NCBI RefSeq assembly: GCF_030014955.1
Contig: NZ_JAGRPV010000001.1
Location: forward strand, 7,752,001-7,816,000
DNA length: 64,000 nt
Reading direction: 5' to 3'
Origin: Cohnella hashimotonis
GTDB lineage: Bacteria; Bacillota; Bacilli; Paenibacillales; Paenibacillaceae
The position numbers and the translations under genes are program-made. Below are positions 55,790 to 64,000 of the stretch, in pieces. Each line of letters starts with the position of its first letter. Positions within the stretch are counted from its first letter, which is position 1. The notes below the pieces were generated by a model. The model was not told the origin of the DNA, made no database searches, and saw only the letters and a list, made by a program, of their open reading frames with translations.

Positions 55790-56154
55790 AGCTTCGCCCG
55801 ACCGATCCGGCGTCGGACACCAGCGCGATATTTCCGGCGCCTCGACCGCATTTCCCCGCTGTGCAAGTCCTCATTGCCTCCTGCATAAGCTTTATTCGCA
55901 GAAATATGCCAAATCCGCAACAGGCAAATTCCCCTCATCCCGGGTACGCTTAGGAGAGGGGATTGCCTAATGGAGAATGTGCTTCGCAATCGGCCCGACC
56001 GGAATTAGATGGTAGAAACAAATAGATCCCAAAAAAACATGTACCGATGTCGAAACTGCTGCCGACCGATCGGCAAGTAGATTTCGGAGGTCGGTCTATT
56101 CGCCTATAAGATATACGGAGGTCGCCAATTCACGTAAGCACTTTTATTTATCAA
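55790..56154. other. Intergenic stretch, nothing supported
   Basis: No gene is supported here. A weak inverted repeat (TCCCCTC/GAGGGGA, about 55930-55962) and two copies of CGGAGGTCG (about 56084 and 56116) are the only patterns seen. Confidence 0.5.
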
Positions 56155-56278
56155 ATATCCACAATTCATAAACAGACATGTCGTTATGTAGCGAATGGAT
56201 AGGACAATAACCCTATACACATGAACAACCGCCAGACTTATCCACAGTCTGGCGGTTGTTGTACACATATGTGGATAA
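56155..56278. promoter_or_regulatory. DnaA-box cluster
   Basis: Two perfect DnaA boxes in opposite orientation, TTATCCACA at 56238-56246 and TGTGGATAA at 56270-56278, plus a one-mismatch copy ATATCCACA at 56155-56163. The first is exactly the loop of the hairpin at 56224-56260. Confidence 0.65.
56224..56260 (-). terminator. Hairpin after ctc with a DnaA box as its loop
   Basis: A perfect 14-bp stem (AACAACCGCCAGAC/GTCTGGCGGTTGTT) around a 9-nt loop. The T-run is poor on either strand, so termination is likely but not certain. Confidence 0.65.
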
Positions 56279-56292
56279 CGTTGTGTGAATCT

Positions 56293-56940
56293 TTATGCGT
56301 CGGTCTCCACAGCCTTGGCTGCATCCGAATGCTTCGCGTTCTCTTCGGCAGCGTCTGCCGAAGCCTCCGCTTCGTCTTCGGTGATCTCCTTTTGCGGCGC
56401 GAGCACGGCAATGACGACCGTATCCTCGTCTTGAACCGCCTTGACGCCGGACGGGAACGCAAGCTGGCCGATCGTCAGATTCTCGCCGAAGCCGAGCGAC
56501 GAAATATCAGCCGTCACGGACTCAGGCAGGTCGCGAGCCACGCACTCCACTTCAAGCTCGTGCAGAACGACGGTCAGCAGACCGCCTTCCTTTTCGCCAG
56601 GACTCGTACCCGTCACTTCAACGCGAACCGGGGCTTTGATCTTCTCGTCCAGATTAATCTGGTGGAAATCGACATGAAGCACCTGGCCGCTCAGCTTGTC
56701 GCGCTGAATATCAGTCAGCAGCACGGACTGGTTGCCGCTGCCCGGCACCTCCAGCTGCAGCACCGCATGCGCGTGTCCGCGCAGCAGGCCGGAGAGCTCC
56801 TTGCCGTCGAGCGCGATGGCGCTCGGCGCCTTCAAGCCCTTGCCGTATACTACGCCGGGTACCCGGCCTTGTATCCGTAGCTGCCTAAGCGCACCTTTCG
56901 TGGAACGCTGGCGAGATTCCGCACGCAATGTCGTCGTCAT
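56293..56940 (-). CDS. ctc: Ribosomal protein bL25, general stress type Ctc
   Basis: 215 residues. Residues 1-95 are the L25 5S-rRNA-binding domain (LRAESRQRSTKGALRQLR, RVPGVVYGKG) and 96-190 the TL5/Ctc C-terminal domain (HVDFHQINLDEKIKAPVRV). An acidic Ala/Glu tail follows. ATG 56940 (MTTTLRAE) follows GGGAGG; eight upstream codons are in frame but unlikely. A sigma-B-like promoter lies upstream (56987-57012), as expected for ctc. It stands between prs and pth in the conserved order. Confidence 0.95.
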   Translation of the reverse strand: MTTTLRAESRQRSTKGALRQLRIQGRVPGVVYGKGLKAPSAIALDGKELSGLLRGHAHAVLQLEVPGSGNQSVLLTDIQRDKLSGQVLHVDFHQINLDEKIKAPVRVEVTGTSPGEKEGGLLTVVLHELEVECVARDLPESVTADISSLGFGENLTIGQLAFPSGVKAVQDEDTVVIAVLAPQKEITEDEAEASADAAEENAKHSDAAKAVETDA

Positions 56941-56986
56941 ACCGATTCCTCCCGATTGCTGCAAGATTTGAAGACATGCATTTATT

Positions 56987-57012
56987 TTACCCTTCGGGAG
57001 GGTGCGTTAAAC
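56987..57012 (-). promoter_or_regulatory. Sigma-B-like promoter of ctc
   Basis: On the minus strand GTTTAA (57007-57012), 14 bp, GGGTAA (56987-56992) fit GTTTAA-N12-14-GGGTAT with one mismatch. A small ACCCT/AGGGT hairpin overlaps it and offers an alternative reading. Confidence 0.55.
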
Positions 57013-57037
57013 AAAGAAGGAAACTCAGTGGAGTCAC

Positions 57038-57103
57038 GCAGAGCCGAAGTGGAGCCATAGCAGAGCCGCAGCGGAGCCAGTGCAGAGCCGCAAGAAGCCG
57101 CAA
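57038..57103 (-). repeat. Three imperfect 22-bp repeats between ctc and prs
   Basis: Units at 57038-57059, 57060-57081 and 57082-57103 all begin GCAGAGCCG. Non-coding; function unknown. Confidence 0.6.
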
Positions 57104-57141
57104 GAAGGCCGCGTCATCTCCACGGAGACGGCGCGGCCTTC
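57104..57141 (-). terminator. prs terminator
   Basis: The arms GAAGGCCGCG/CGCGGCCTTC have an inner GTCTCC/GGAGAT pairing. The T-run is short (TTCTT). Confidence 0.6.
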
Positions 57142-57148
57142 AAAACGG

Positions 57149-58105
57149 TCAGGCGTGCGGTTCAAATAGCTTGCTGATGGATTGCTGCTCGTGGATGCGC
57201 ACGATCGCTTCGCCGAGCAGCGGAGCGACCGACAGCACGCGCATCTTGGTCGAGGCGCCAGGCGAGCGGAGCGGGATCGTATCGGTCACCGTCACCTCGG
57301 TGATCGGCGATGCTTCCAGCCGTTCCATAGCTTGTCCGGACAGCACGGCATGCGTGCAGCAGGCGTAGATCTCGCGCGCTCCTGCTTCCTTGAGCGCCTG
57401 CGCCGCCAGGCAGATCGTGCCGGCGGTGTCGATAATGTCGTCGATCAGGATCGCGGTGCGTCCGGAGACGTCGCCAATGATGTTCATCACCTCGACGACG
57501 TTGGGCTCCGGACGACGCTTGTCGATAATGGCGAGCGGCGCCTGGAGCTCGTCCGCCAGCCGGCGCGCCCGCACCACGCCGCCGTGGTCGGGAGACACGA
57601 CGACGGGGGCGATCAGGCCCTTGCTCTGGAAGTAATCGCCGAGGATCGGGACGCCAAGCAGATGATCGACCGGGATGTCGAAGAAGCCCTGGATCTGCAT
57701 GGCGTGCAGGTCCATGGCGATGACGCGGTGAGCGCCTGCCGTCTCGATGAGATTGGCGACCAGCTTCGCGGTGATCGGGTCGCGCGACCGCGCCTTGCGA
57801 TCCTGACGTCCGTAGCCGTAATAAGGAATGACGACGTTGATCGTCTTGGCGGAGGCGCGCTTGAGCGCATCGACCATGACGAGCAGCTCCATCAGATGCT
57901 CGTTGACCGGCCAGGAGGTGGACTGGACGACGAATACGTCCGCGCCGCGCACGCTCTCGTTCAGCCGGATATGGATCTCCCCATCGCTGAAGCGGGTGAC
58001 CTTCACGTCGCCGAGCGGCACGCTGATATGCCTGGCGATCGCTTCCGCCAGGCGAGGATTCGAGCTGCAGGAAAATAGCTTCAGGGTATTGTCAGGGTAG
58101 CTCAT
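57149..58105 (-). CDS. prs: Ribose-phosphate pyrophosphokinase
   Basis: 318 residues, class I PRPP synthase. Flexible loop and ATP site [12 protein letters not shown], metal/ribose-5-phosphate motif [18 protein letters not shown], catalytic [20 protein letters not shown]-binding [10 protein letters not shown]. It makes PRPP for purine, pyrimidine, His and Trp synthesis. GAGG lies 5 nt before the ATG. It follows glmU by 87 bp as in other Firmicutes. Confidence 0.98.
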   Translation of the reverse strand: MSYPDNTLKLFSCSSNPRLAEAIARHISVPLGDVKVTRFSDGEIHIRLNESVRGADVFVVQSTSWPVNEHLMELLVMVDALKRASAKTINVVIPYYGYGRQDRKARSRDPITAKLVANLIETAGAHRVIAMDLHAMQIQGFFDIPVDHLLGVPILGDYFQSKGLIAPVVVSPDHGGVVRARRLADELQAPLAIIDKRRPEPNVVEVMNIIGDVSGRTAILIDDIIDTAGTICLAAQALKEAGAREIYACCTHAVLSGQAMERLEASPITEVTVTDTIPLRSPGASTKMRVLSVAPLLGEAIVRIHEQQSISKLFEPHA

Positions 58106-58192
58106 AAGCGCCTCGCTTTCGTGAGGTCGGCGAGCCCCCGCCCGCGCCGGAGCGCGGGACGGCGGCGCATCGCCCCGTTTGCATCTGTGCCG

Positions 58193-59617
58193 CTATTCTC
58201 TGGCGTCTTCTCCGTCTTTGCGCTTCGCGGTGGATTCCTTCTTCGACTTGGCTCTTGCGCGCAGCTTATCGGCGTAGCCTTCTTTGTTCACCTGCCGGGC
58301 GCGCGCAATCGCGACGCTGCCGCCCGGCACGTCCTGCGTGACGGTGGAGCCGGCGACCACGTAGGCGCCGTTGCCGATGGTCACCGGTGCGATCAGGTTG
58401 GAGTTGCTGCCGATGAAGGCATCGTCGCCGATGACGGTCTTCGATTTATTATACCCGTCGTAGTTGGCGGTAATCGTCCCGCAGCCGATGTTGGTGCCGC
58501 TGCCGACGACCGCGTCGCCTACGTAGCTCAGATGCGGGACTTTGGTGCCGGCGCCGATCTCGGCGTTCTTGATCTCGACGAAGTCGCCGATCTTGACGTT
58601 GTCCGCGAGCTTCGTGCCCGGCCGCAGGTAAGCGAACGGGCCAACGGCGCATCCGGCGCCGAGCTGCGCGGACTCCGCCACCGACTGGCGGATCGTCGTG
58701 CCGTCACCGACGGATGTATCGGTCAGATCCGCGCCAGGGCCGATGACGCAGTCCTCGCCGACGATCGTGCCGCCGCGCAGGAAAGTGCCCGGATACAGCA
58801 CCGTGTCGGCGCCGATCTGGACGCCTGCCTCGATATAGGTGCCGGCCGGATCCACGATCGTCACGCCGTTCGTCTGATGGCGGCGCGCGATGCGCTCCCG
58901 CATCAGCCGCTCCGCCTCGGACAGCGCGATGCGATCGTTAACGCCGATCGACTCGGCCGGGTCCGCCGCGACCGAGGCCGAGATACGCTCGCCGCGCGCC
59001 TGGAGAATGCCGATGACGTCGGTGAGGTAGTACTCGCCTTGGGCGTTGTCGTTCGTAACCGCGGCGAGCGCATCGAACAGCTTCCTATTGTCGAAGCAAT
59101 AGGTGCCGGTATTGATCTCACGGATCGCCGCTTGCTCCGGCGTGCAATCCTTCTGCTCGACGATGCGGAGCACGCTGCCGTCTTCGCCGCGGACGATGCG
59201 TCCGTAGCCTGCCGGCTGCGCGAGCTCGGCGGTCAGAATCGAGGCCGCAGCGCCTTCGGCCGCATGCAGCGCGATAAGAGCTTCAAGCGTCTCCGAGCTG
59301 ACAAGCGGCGTATCTCCGCAGACGACGAGCGTCACGCCATCTGCGCTGCCGATCGCGGATGCGGCCTGAAGCACCGCGTGGCCGGTTCCAAGCTGCTGCT
59401 GCTGAAGCGCATATTCGACGGAGTCGCCCAATGTCTGCTGTACCGCCTCCGCGCCGTGGCCTACGACGACGACGGCACGCTCGCAGCCGATGCCGCGGAC
59501 GGCGTCCAGCACGTGCCCGACCATAGGCTTACCGCATACAGGATGCAGCACTTTATATAATTTAGATTTCATCCGCTTGCCTTGTCCGGCAGCCAGAATC
59601 ACAGCCATTCTCGTCAT
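58193..59617 (-). CDS. glmU: Bifunctional GlmU (GlcNAc-1-P uridyltransferase / GlcN-1-P acetyltransferase)
   Basis: About 474 residues. The N-terminal pyrophosphorylase domain shows [18 protein letters not shown] and CGDTPL; the C-terminal left-handed beta-helix shows [20 protein letters not shown] and [11 protein letters not shown] Lys/Arg-rich tail ends the protein. It makes UDP-GlcNAc for wall and teichoic acid. I use ATG 59617, with AAGGAGG 12 nt upstream, rather than earlier in-frame codons. Confidence 0.97.
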   Translation of the reverse strand: MTRMAVILAAGQGKRMKSKLYKVLHPVCGKPMVGHVLDAVRGIGCERAVVVVGHGAEAVQQTLGDSVEYALQQQQLGTGHAVLQAASAIGSADGVTLVVCGDTPLVSSETLEALIALHAAEGAAASILTAELAQPAGYGRIVRGEDGSVLRIVEQKDCTPEQAAIREINTGTYCFDNRKLFDALAAVTNDNAQGEYYLTDVIGILQARGERISASVAADPAESIGVNDRIALSEAERLMRERIARRHQTNGVTIVDPAGTYIEAGVQIGADTVLYPGTFLRGGTIVGEDCVIGPGADLTDTSVGDGTTIRQSVAESAQLGAGCAVGPFAYLRPGTKLADNVKIGDFVEIKNAEIGAGTKVPHLSYVGDAVVGSGTNIGCGTITANYDGYNKSKTVIGDDAFIGSNSNLIAPVTIGNGAYVVAGSTVTQDVPGGSVAIARARQVNKEGYADKLRARAKSKKESTAKRKDGEDARE

Positions 59618-59698
59618 ATCGGGCAGATGCCTCCTTTTCCCGCTTCCCGCGCGCACGGTATTTTTCACTTGTGATCATAGCCTATTACAAAGCAAATG

Positions 59699-59722
59699 AA
59701 AAGAGAGCCGTCGCCGGCTCTC
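59699..59722 (-). terminator. spoVG terminator
   Basis: GAGAGCCG/CGGCTCTC with a 4-nt loop and TTTT on the minus strand, 55 bp past spoVG. Confidence 0.8.
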
Positions 59723-59777
59723 GTCGATGCTACTTCATATTCTCGGCACCTATTGTCGCTAAGCGCGAACACAAGCA

Positions 59778-60071
<294 letters not shown>

Positions 60072-60107
60072 TCACCACCTTTGCCCCATCAGAAGACTTG
60101 GTGTAAT

Positions 60108-60134
60108 ATTCCACAAAATCGTGCCGAATCCTTC
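60108..60134 (-). promoter_or_regulatory. Sigma-H promoter of spoVG
   Basis: On the minus strand GAAGGATTC (60126-60134), 11 bp, GTGGAAT (60108-60114) match RnAGGAWWW - 11 to 12 - RnnGAAT with one mismatch. It closely resembles the classical Bacillus subtilis spoVG promoter. Confidence 0.8.
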
Positions 60135-60399
60135 TTAAATCTGGTAAAACTAGTCCATTATTTTAAATATTTTTTCAGTACCGGATAATGTCGACATTGT
60201 ACGCCCGCTTTGGCTTTTTTTCGACAAAAACGCCGTTTTTACGCAGGACCTGCTATTGGAAAAGGAAGCTCAGCGACGACGTTTTATTGCCCTCTCCCAA
60301 CAAGTCCTTCCACAATTACACGCGTTGTCAGAAGCTGCCCTCGGCTCGGGCAATCGAATTGGTAATGGAGACCGCAATTCGCAAAAAACCGCTAACCGC
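60135..60399. other. Gap between purR and spoVG where yabJ is usually found
   Basis: No RidA/YabJ gene can be read here on either strand. A plus-strand frame from about 60151 looks partly protein-like but has no start codon with a ribosome site and runs through the purR terminator. Confidence 0.55.
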
Positions 60400-60434
60400 A
60401 AAAAACCGCCGGCTTCAGGCTCGAAGCTGGCGGT
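60400..60434 (-). terminator. purR terminator
   Basis: ACCGCC-GCTTC / GAAGC-GGCGGT type stem with one mismatch, 6-nt loop and six T on the minus strand. Confidence 0.85.
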
Positions 60435-60472
60435 CTATTTTCGCGTAATCGATTCCCCCGTCCCCTGTCTGA

Positions 60473-61300
60473 TCAAGGCTGAAAGAAGTTGCCTGGCTGT
60501 ACCGCGATATGCCTCGACTTCAGATCGACCTCCGTGAGGCGCGCCAGCGAAATATAATCGTGAAGCAGACGTTCCTCGTTGTCCACCTCGCCCGATTCGA
60601 CCAGCACGCCGACGCCGGCAACGATCGCCCTGAATTCGCTAAGCAAATCGACCATGCCTTGGATTGTACCTCCGGCCTTCATGAAGTCGTCGATGATGAG
60701 CACGCGGCTCTGCTCCTTAAGCGCGCGGCGGGCCAGCGACATCGTCTGAATCCGCTTATTGGAGCCGGAGACGTAATTGATACTGACGACGGAGCCCTCC
60801 GTCACCTTGTGATCGCGTCTGACGATGACGACAGGGACGTTGAGATATTGGGACGCGGCATGCGCGAGAGGAATACCCTTCGTCTCCACCGTCATGATGA
60901 AGTCGATGTCCCGGTCCGCGAACGCGGTGGCGAACATGCGACCGAGATCCTGCAGCAGCCCGGGCTGGCCGAGCAGATCGGTCATATATAAGTATCCGCC
61001 GGGCAGCAGACGATCCGGCTGCTCCAGCATGCTGCATACCTCTTCGATCTTGCGGAGCGCTTGGTCCTTGCGGCACTTCGGAATGAAGCGAACGCCGCCG
61101 GCCGCACCCGCCAATGTGTGCAGCTCGCCGATTCCTTCGTCCTCGAATACTTCCTTGATGATCGCAAGATCTTCGCTGATCGACGACTTGGCGGACTGGT
61201 AACGCTCGGCGAATGCTGTCAACGATATTAACGTGTGGGGACGATCCAGCAGATATTGCGTCATTTCTACGAGCCGCGCACTGCGCTTTAACTTTTTCAT
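60473..61300 (-). CDS. purR: Purine operon repressor PurR (PRT-fold type)
   Basis: About 275 residues. The N-terminal winged helix (MKKLKRSARLVEMTQYLLD, LTAFAERYQSAKSSISEDL) is followed by a phosphoribosyltransferase-like domain with the PRPP motif VLIIDDFMKAGGTI. It represses purine genes and is relieved by PRPP. ATG 61300 follows GGGGTGGG. PurR-box-like inverted repeats over its own promoter (61315-61363) suggest autoregulation. yabJ, normally next, is absent. Confidence 0.96.
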   Translation of the reverse strand: MKKLKRSARLVEMTQYLLDRPHTLISLTAFAERYQSAKSSISEDLAIIKEVFEDEGIGELHTLAGAAGGVRFIPKCRKDQALRKIEEVCSMLEQPDRLLPGGYLYMTDLLGQPGLLQDLGRMFATAFADRDIDFIMTVETKGIPLAHAASQYLNVPVVIVRRDHKVTEGSVVSINYVSGSNKRIQTMSLARRALKEQSRVLIIDDFMKAGGTIQGMVDLLSEFRAIVAGVGVLVESGEVDNEERLLHDYISLARLTEVDLKSRHIAVQPGNFFQP

Positions 61301-61314
61301 CCAACCCACCCCGT

Positions 61315-61363
61315 CCAAAACCGAATATTATAACGCTATAATAACACTTTTATCCGGTTTTGG
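61315..61363. promoter_or_regulatory. PurR-box-like inverted pair over the purR promoter
   Basis: AAAACCGAATATT (61317-61329) and, inverted, AAAACCGGATAAA (61349-61361) resemble the PurBox AWWWCCGAACWWT with one and about two mismatches. The flanks form a perfect CCAAAACCG/CGGTTTTGG inverted repeat. A TATAAT (minus strand, 61327-61332) lies within the first box. Confidence 0.6.
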
Positions 61364-61426
61364 GCAAGGCGTCAAAAGTCTCATGGCAACCTTTCTTACA
61401 CCTGATGGAACCGGGCTCTCGATTGC

Positions 61427-62284
61427 TTAGGTGAGCATACGCACAACGTAAACTTCTTTGCAAAAACCGCGCAGACCGTTGTAGATGCGAGCGAGCTTCG
61501 ACTCCTTGGACACGAGCCCGAATACGGTCGGTCCGCTGCCCGACATGAGCACGCCGTCCGCGCCGAGCCGCGTCATCACTTCCTTGATCTGCCTGACCTC
61601 CGGATAATGGGCCAGCGTCACCTTCTCCAGCACGTTCCCCAGCGCCCCGCACATCCGGTCGAAGGAGCCTTCTCGCAGCGCCGCCAGCATATCCGGCACG
61701 GATGGATGCACGCCGACCTCGCTCGCCCGGAACCGCCCGTACACGTCCGCGGTCGACACGTTGATCGGCGGCTTGGCCAGCACGACCCAGCATTGCGGTG
61801 GACTCTCCAGGCTCTCGAGCCGTTCGCCGCGGCCAGTCGCCAGCGCGGTCCCTCCACGCACGCAGAAGGGCACGTCCGAGCCCAGCTCGGCGCCTAGCGC
61901 CTCAAGTTCCGGCACGCCGAGGTTCAGATCCCAGAGCCGGTTCAGCCCGCGCAGCGCCGCGGCGGCGTCGCTGCTCCCTCCTGCAAGCCCGGCGGCGACG
62001 GGGATCTGCTTGTCCAGGTAAATATATACGCCTTTCTTAACGCCGTAGCGCTGCTTGAGCAGCTTGGCCGCCTGAAAAGCTAGATTCTTCTCGTCAAGCG
62101 GAATAAAGCCGGCTTGGCTGGCCAGCACGATCTGATCGCGCTGCAGCTCCTCGAGCGTGAGACGATCGGCAAGATCCACCATCGTCATGACCATTTCCAC
62201 TTCATGATAGCCGTCTTCGCGCTTGCGCAGCACGTCCAGCACCAGATTGATTTTCGCCGGCGCCTTCTCATATATTTTCGTCAT
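61427..62284 (-). CDS. ispE: 4-diphosphocytidyl-2-C-methyl-D-erythritol kinase
   Basis: 285 residues, a GHMP kinase of the MEP isoprenoid pathway. [13 protein letters not shown] with the catalytic Lys, ATP motif [17 protein letters not shown], and [13 protein letters not shown] at the C-terminal end. ATG 62284 follows AGGTGG at 4 nt. It keeps the conserved place between sspF and purR. Confidence 0.97.
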   Translation of the reverse strand: MTKIYEKAPAKINLVLDVLRKREDGYHEVEMVMTMVDLADRLTLEELQRDQIVLASQAGFIPLDEKNLAFQAAKLLKQRYGVKKGVYIYLDKQIPVAAGLAGGSSDAAAALRGLNRLWDLNLGVPELEALGAELGSDVPFCVRGGTALATGRGERLESLESPPQCWVVLAKPPINVSTADVYGRFRASEVGVHPSVPDMLAALREGSFDRMCGALGNVLEKVTLAHYPEVRQIKEVMTRLGADGVLMSGSGPTVFGLVSKESKLARIYNGLRGFCKEVYVVRMLT

Positions 62285-62342
62285 ATGCCCACCTGCCAGA
62301 CCTTCTGCTTCGCCTGATTCCTGTCGTTCCAAAGCTTAACAT

Positions 62343-62348
62343 ATTATA
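62343..62348 (-). promoter_or_regulatory. -10-like box of ispE
   Basis: TATAAT on the minus strand, 58 bp before the ispE start, after a TTGT-rich stretch. No clear -35 box. Confidence 0.4.
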
Positions 62349-62397
62349 ACAAACCCCTGCCCGAATTGCGATTTGACAAGGTTGGACTTTTATATGC

Positions 62398-62419
62398 AAA
62401 AGCCGGGGATGCCCCCGGC
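62398..62419 (-). terminator. sspF terminator
   Basis: GCCGGGG/CCCCGGC with a 4-nt loop, then TTTT on the minus strand. Confidence 0.8.
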
Positions 62420-62481
62420 GGCTTCTTCTTCCCCGCTATACGCCAAGCCCTCTTCGCTATGACCGGGCAACAGCCGCTGCG

Positions 62482-62667
62482 TCAGTCCTGCTTGCGCGCA
62501 AGCGACTGCTCGGCCAGCTGAATCGCCCGCTTGACCATATTGCCGGCGTCCTTCGTGCTGATGGCGCCCCAGCCTTCGCTCTCGACCTTCCCGTAGAAAC
62601 CCAGATCCTTGGCGAGCTCCGTCTTGAACGACTCGGTCATCGTCCGTCCCCTGCGCCTGCGGCTCAT
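62482..62667 (-). CDS. sspF: Small acid-soluble spore protein, alpha/beta type (SspF-like)
   Basis: 61 residues. The alpha/beta SASP pattern is visible: an ELAKDLGFY helix, the [18 protein letters not shown] helix with the family's G-x-I-(T/S)-(T/S)-(R/K)-(D/E)-A-G-N-M-V motif, and a basic N-terminus. Such proteins coat and protect spore DNA. ATG 62667 follows GGGGAGGG. Forespore expression is expected but no sigma-G promoter was pinned down. Confidence 0.9.
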   Translation of the reverse strand: MSRRRRGRTMTESFKTELAKDLGFYGKVESEGWGAISTKDAGNMVKRAIQLAEQSLARKQD

Positions 62668-62761
62668 GCGAATCCCTCCCCGTATGGCTGTGATGACGCT
62701 TCGCGCCTGCAAGCTGCGCGGTCGTCAACCGTTAGGGTGTCCCCGGGCCGCCTCCAAAATG

Positions 62762-62799
62762 CAAAACAGGCAGTCGCGCCTGTAACGGCTCGACTGCCT
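62762..62799 (-). terminator. veg terminator
   Basis: AGGCAGTCG/CGACTGCCT 9-bp stem, then GTTTTG on the minus strand, 17 bp past veg. Confidence 0.8.
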
Positions 62800-62815
62800 T
62801 AACGATCACAAAAGC

Positions 62816-63088
62816 TCAGTGCTGCAAATCGATGCGGACCTGACCTTGTTCATTGCACAGCATGACTTCGACGGACTCGGTTAGAATGTCGGCATAGCTG
62901 TACGAGACACGCTTGAACGCATTCTGCTCCTGGTCCAGCTTGACGATGAACACCGACGGGTAAATTTCTTCGAGAACTCCCGTGCGTTCGATGGTTTTAC
63001 GGCGGCCACCGTTGGCGCGGAGCATGATCTTGGATCCGATATGCGGCTCCAAGCTTCGTTTGATATCCAGAAGCGCGTTCTTGGACAT
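62816..63088 (-). CDS. veg: Veg protein
   Basis: 90 residues, a small beta-barrel protein ([60 protein letters not shown]). In Bacillus, Veg stimulates biofilm matrix genes. ATG 63088 follows AAAGAGGTGG. Two consensus sigma-A promoters in tandem drive it. Confidence 0.95.
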   Translation of the reverse strand: MSKNALLDIKRSLEPHIGSKIMLRANGGRRKTIERTGVLEEIYPSVFIVKLDQEQNAFKRVSYSYADILTESVEVMLCNEQGQVRIDLQH

Positions 63089-63114
63089 GTCCACTACCAC
63101 CTCTTTCCCTGTAA

Positions 63115-63143
63115 ATTATACCTAAATCCAGGGGAGGTGTCAA
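63115..63143 (-). promoter_or_regulatory. veg promoter, proximal
   Basis: Perfect TTGACA (63138-63143), 17 bp, perfect TATAAT (63115-63120), minus strand. Confidence 0.92.
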
Positions 63144-63153
63144 GTGGTTAAAT

Positions 63154-63183
63154 ATTATAGCAGCGGACAAGAAATTTTGTCAA
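63154..63183 (-). promoter_or_regulatory. veg promoter, distal
   Basis: Perfect TTGACA (63178-63183), 18 bp, perfect TATAAT (63154-63159), minus strand, 40 bp upstream of the proximal one. Confidence 0.9.
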
Positions 63184-63240
63184 TAATGTTTTTCTAATAT
63201 CATTTTAATTTTGAGTAAAATGAGTCTGAGGAAATACAAA

Positions 63241-64000
63241 TCAGCCAAATTCCGCAGCTGGTAGCGTAGGGACGATGTTGGTCGGCTTGATGTTCGGAAG
63301 TCCGATGCGATATTTGCCCAGCGATTCGACGCCGCCGACACCCCGCATGCCGCTGATTGTATTCGAGATGACATCCGGCAGGTCGATCGTCTCCCTGAAC
63401 GGCGTAAAGGCGGCACGGACGGCGACATACACCGGATCGAGCGCGTGGATCATGATGCGTGCCGGGGAGCTGGCGAAGTTGGCTCCGGCGGACATCAACG
63501 CCTCGAAGTGAGACTGGCAGGCGCCTGCGACGACAATCAGGGAGTCCTTGCTCTTATCGTAGCTGCGCGCGGTTCGGACGGCCTGGATGAAGTTGCCCGT
63601 GTTTTTATAGCTCGACAGCTGCTCGTAATCGGTCCTGTTCTTATAGACACCATCGTGACCTGTGATCACTACAATATCGGGCATTACCTTTGGCAGCAGG
63701 TCGGCAACTGCGGCAGCCATCTGCGATTCGTGGCAGTGCACGCCTTCGGCGGGCATGCGCAGCTGCCTGTATACGGCCATGCTCTTTTTCAAATAATTGA
63801 CGTCGCCGTCCAGGTGAAGCACCTTGCCCGGCATCTCAAAGTACGGCTTGCGCTGCCCGGTCGTGCCCGCTTCCTCGATCCCTTCCTGGGCGTGGGCACG
63901 CTCCGCCTGCATCCGTCTCACCGATTCGCCGGCCTGCACGCGCGCTGTTCGGGGGCCGCGCAGCTCGTCCGGGTTCCGTACCTGCTCGAGGTCTCCTACG
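63241..64000 (-). CDS. yabG: Sporulation-specific protease YabG (5' end outside the window)
   Basis: 253 codons are present and the frame is still open at the window edge, where it begins with GDLEQVRNPDELRG. YabG family features: KVLHLDGDVNYLKKS, VYRQLRMPAEGVH, DIVVITGHDGVY, SLIVVAGACQSHFEALMSAGANFASSP (His and Cys of the protease) and the C-terminal GVGGVESLGKYRIGLP. It trims spore coat proteins in the mother cell. An internal GTG at 63939 is not a start because coding continues upstream. veg follows, the conserved order. Confidence 0.95.
   Translation of the reverse strand, partial: VGDLEQVRNPDELRGPRTARVQAGESVRRMQAERAHAQEGIEEAGTTGQRKPYFEMPGKVLHLDGDVNYLKKSMAVYRQLRMPAEGVHCHESQMAAAVADLLPKVMPDIVVITGHDGVYKNRTDYEQLSSYKNTGNFIQAVRTARSYDKSKDSLIVVAGACQSHFEALMSAGANFASSPARIMIHALDPVYVAVRAAFTPFRETIDLPDVISNTISGMRGVGGVESLGKYRIGLPNIKPTNIVPTLPAAEFG

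Noticed and set aside
55783..55989. 68-codon minus-strand frame beyond the small plus-strand gene
   Set aside because: Basic, low-information translation, no ribosome site and overlap with the end of the small gene.
60188..60448. 86-codon plus-strand frame between spoVG and purR
   Set aside because: It runs through the purR terminator and reads like random Lys/Arg/Ser-rich sequence.

Overview
The window looks like a chromosomal segment of a spore-forming, GC-rich member of the Paenibacillaceae (Cohnella- or Paenibacillus-like). The reasons are sporulation genes (spoVT, spoVG, yabG, fin, an sspF-type SASP), a lipoprotein PrsA foldase, S-layer-homology (SLH) anchored giant proteins, and the classic low-GC Gram-positive order yabG-veg-sspF-ispE-purR-spoVG-glmU-prs-ctc-pth-fin-mfd read on the minus strand. 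No tRNA, rRNA, CRISPR array, insertion sequence or phage gene was seen.

Layout, from low to high coordinates. (1) 1-3.6 kb: a sugar-type lipoprotein (start only), an amylo-alpha-1,6-glucosidase and a LacI-family repressor. The last two carry the same 16-bp operator upstream. (2) 3.7-4.4 kb: spoVT with a sigma-G-like promoter. (3) 4.6-33.8 kb: 29 kb of giant secreted surface proteins: a 2191-aa SLH protein with eight 104-residue repeats, a small secreted trypsin-like protease, and a run of three huge genes (1798, 2543 and about 2828 codons) that appear to form one 21.6-kb operon. (4) 34.2-44.9 kb: one co-directional urea uptake and hydrolysis block, urtABCDE - nickel permease - ureABC - ureFGD. 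A strong sigma-A promoter heads it, with two perfect GlnR/TnrA-type boxes. ureE is missing. (5) 45.3-49.3 kb, plus strand: two secreted cupredoxin proteins followed by an ECF sigma factor and its zinc-finger/RskA-type anti-sigma factor. (6) 49.4-49.6 kb: a non-coding array of four dyads. (7) 49.7-64 kb: the conserved origin-proximal housekeeping and sporulation block, minus strand.

In related genomes, as far as I recall, mfd (with a prsA-like gene) lies next to spoVT. Here about 45 kb separates prsA from spoVT, and everything in between is envelope or nutrient-uptake cargo. Neighbouring genes combine sensibly: urea is imported by UrtABCDE, nickel by the permease, and urease with its accessory proteins releases ammonia under apparent nitrogen control. 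PrsA and the secreted protease could serve folding or processing of the giant surface proteins, but this is inference. The regulatory layer of the housekeeping block is unusually readable: tandem consensus promoters for veg, a sigma-H promoter for spoVG, a sigma-B-like promoter for ctc, PurR-type boxes over the purR promoter and a cluster of DnaA boxes beside ctc.
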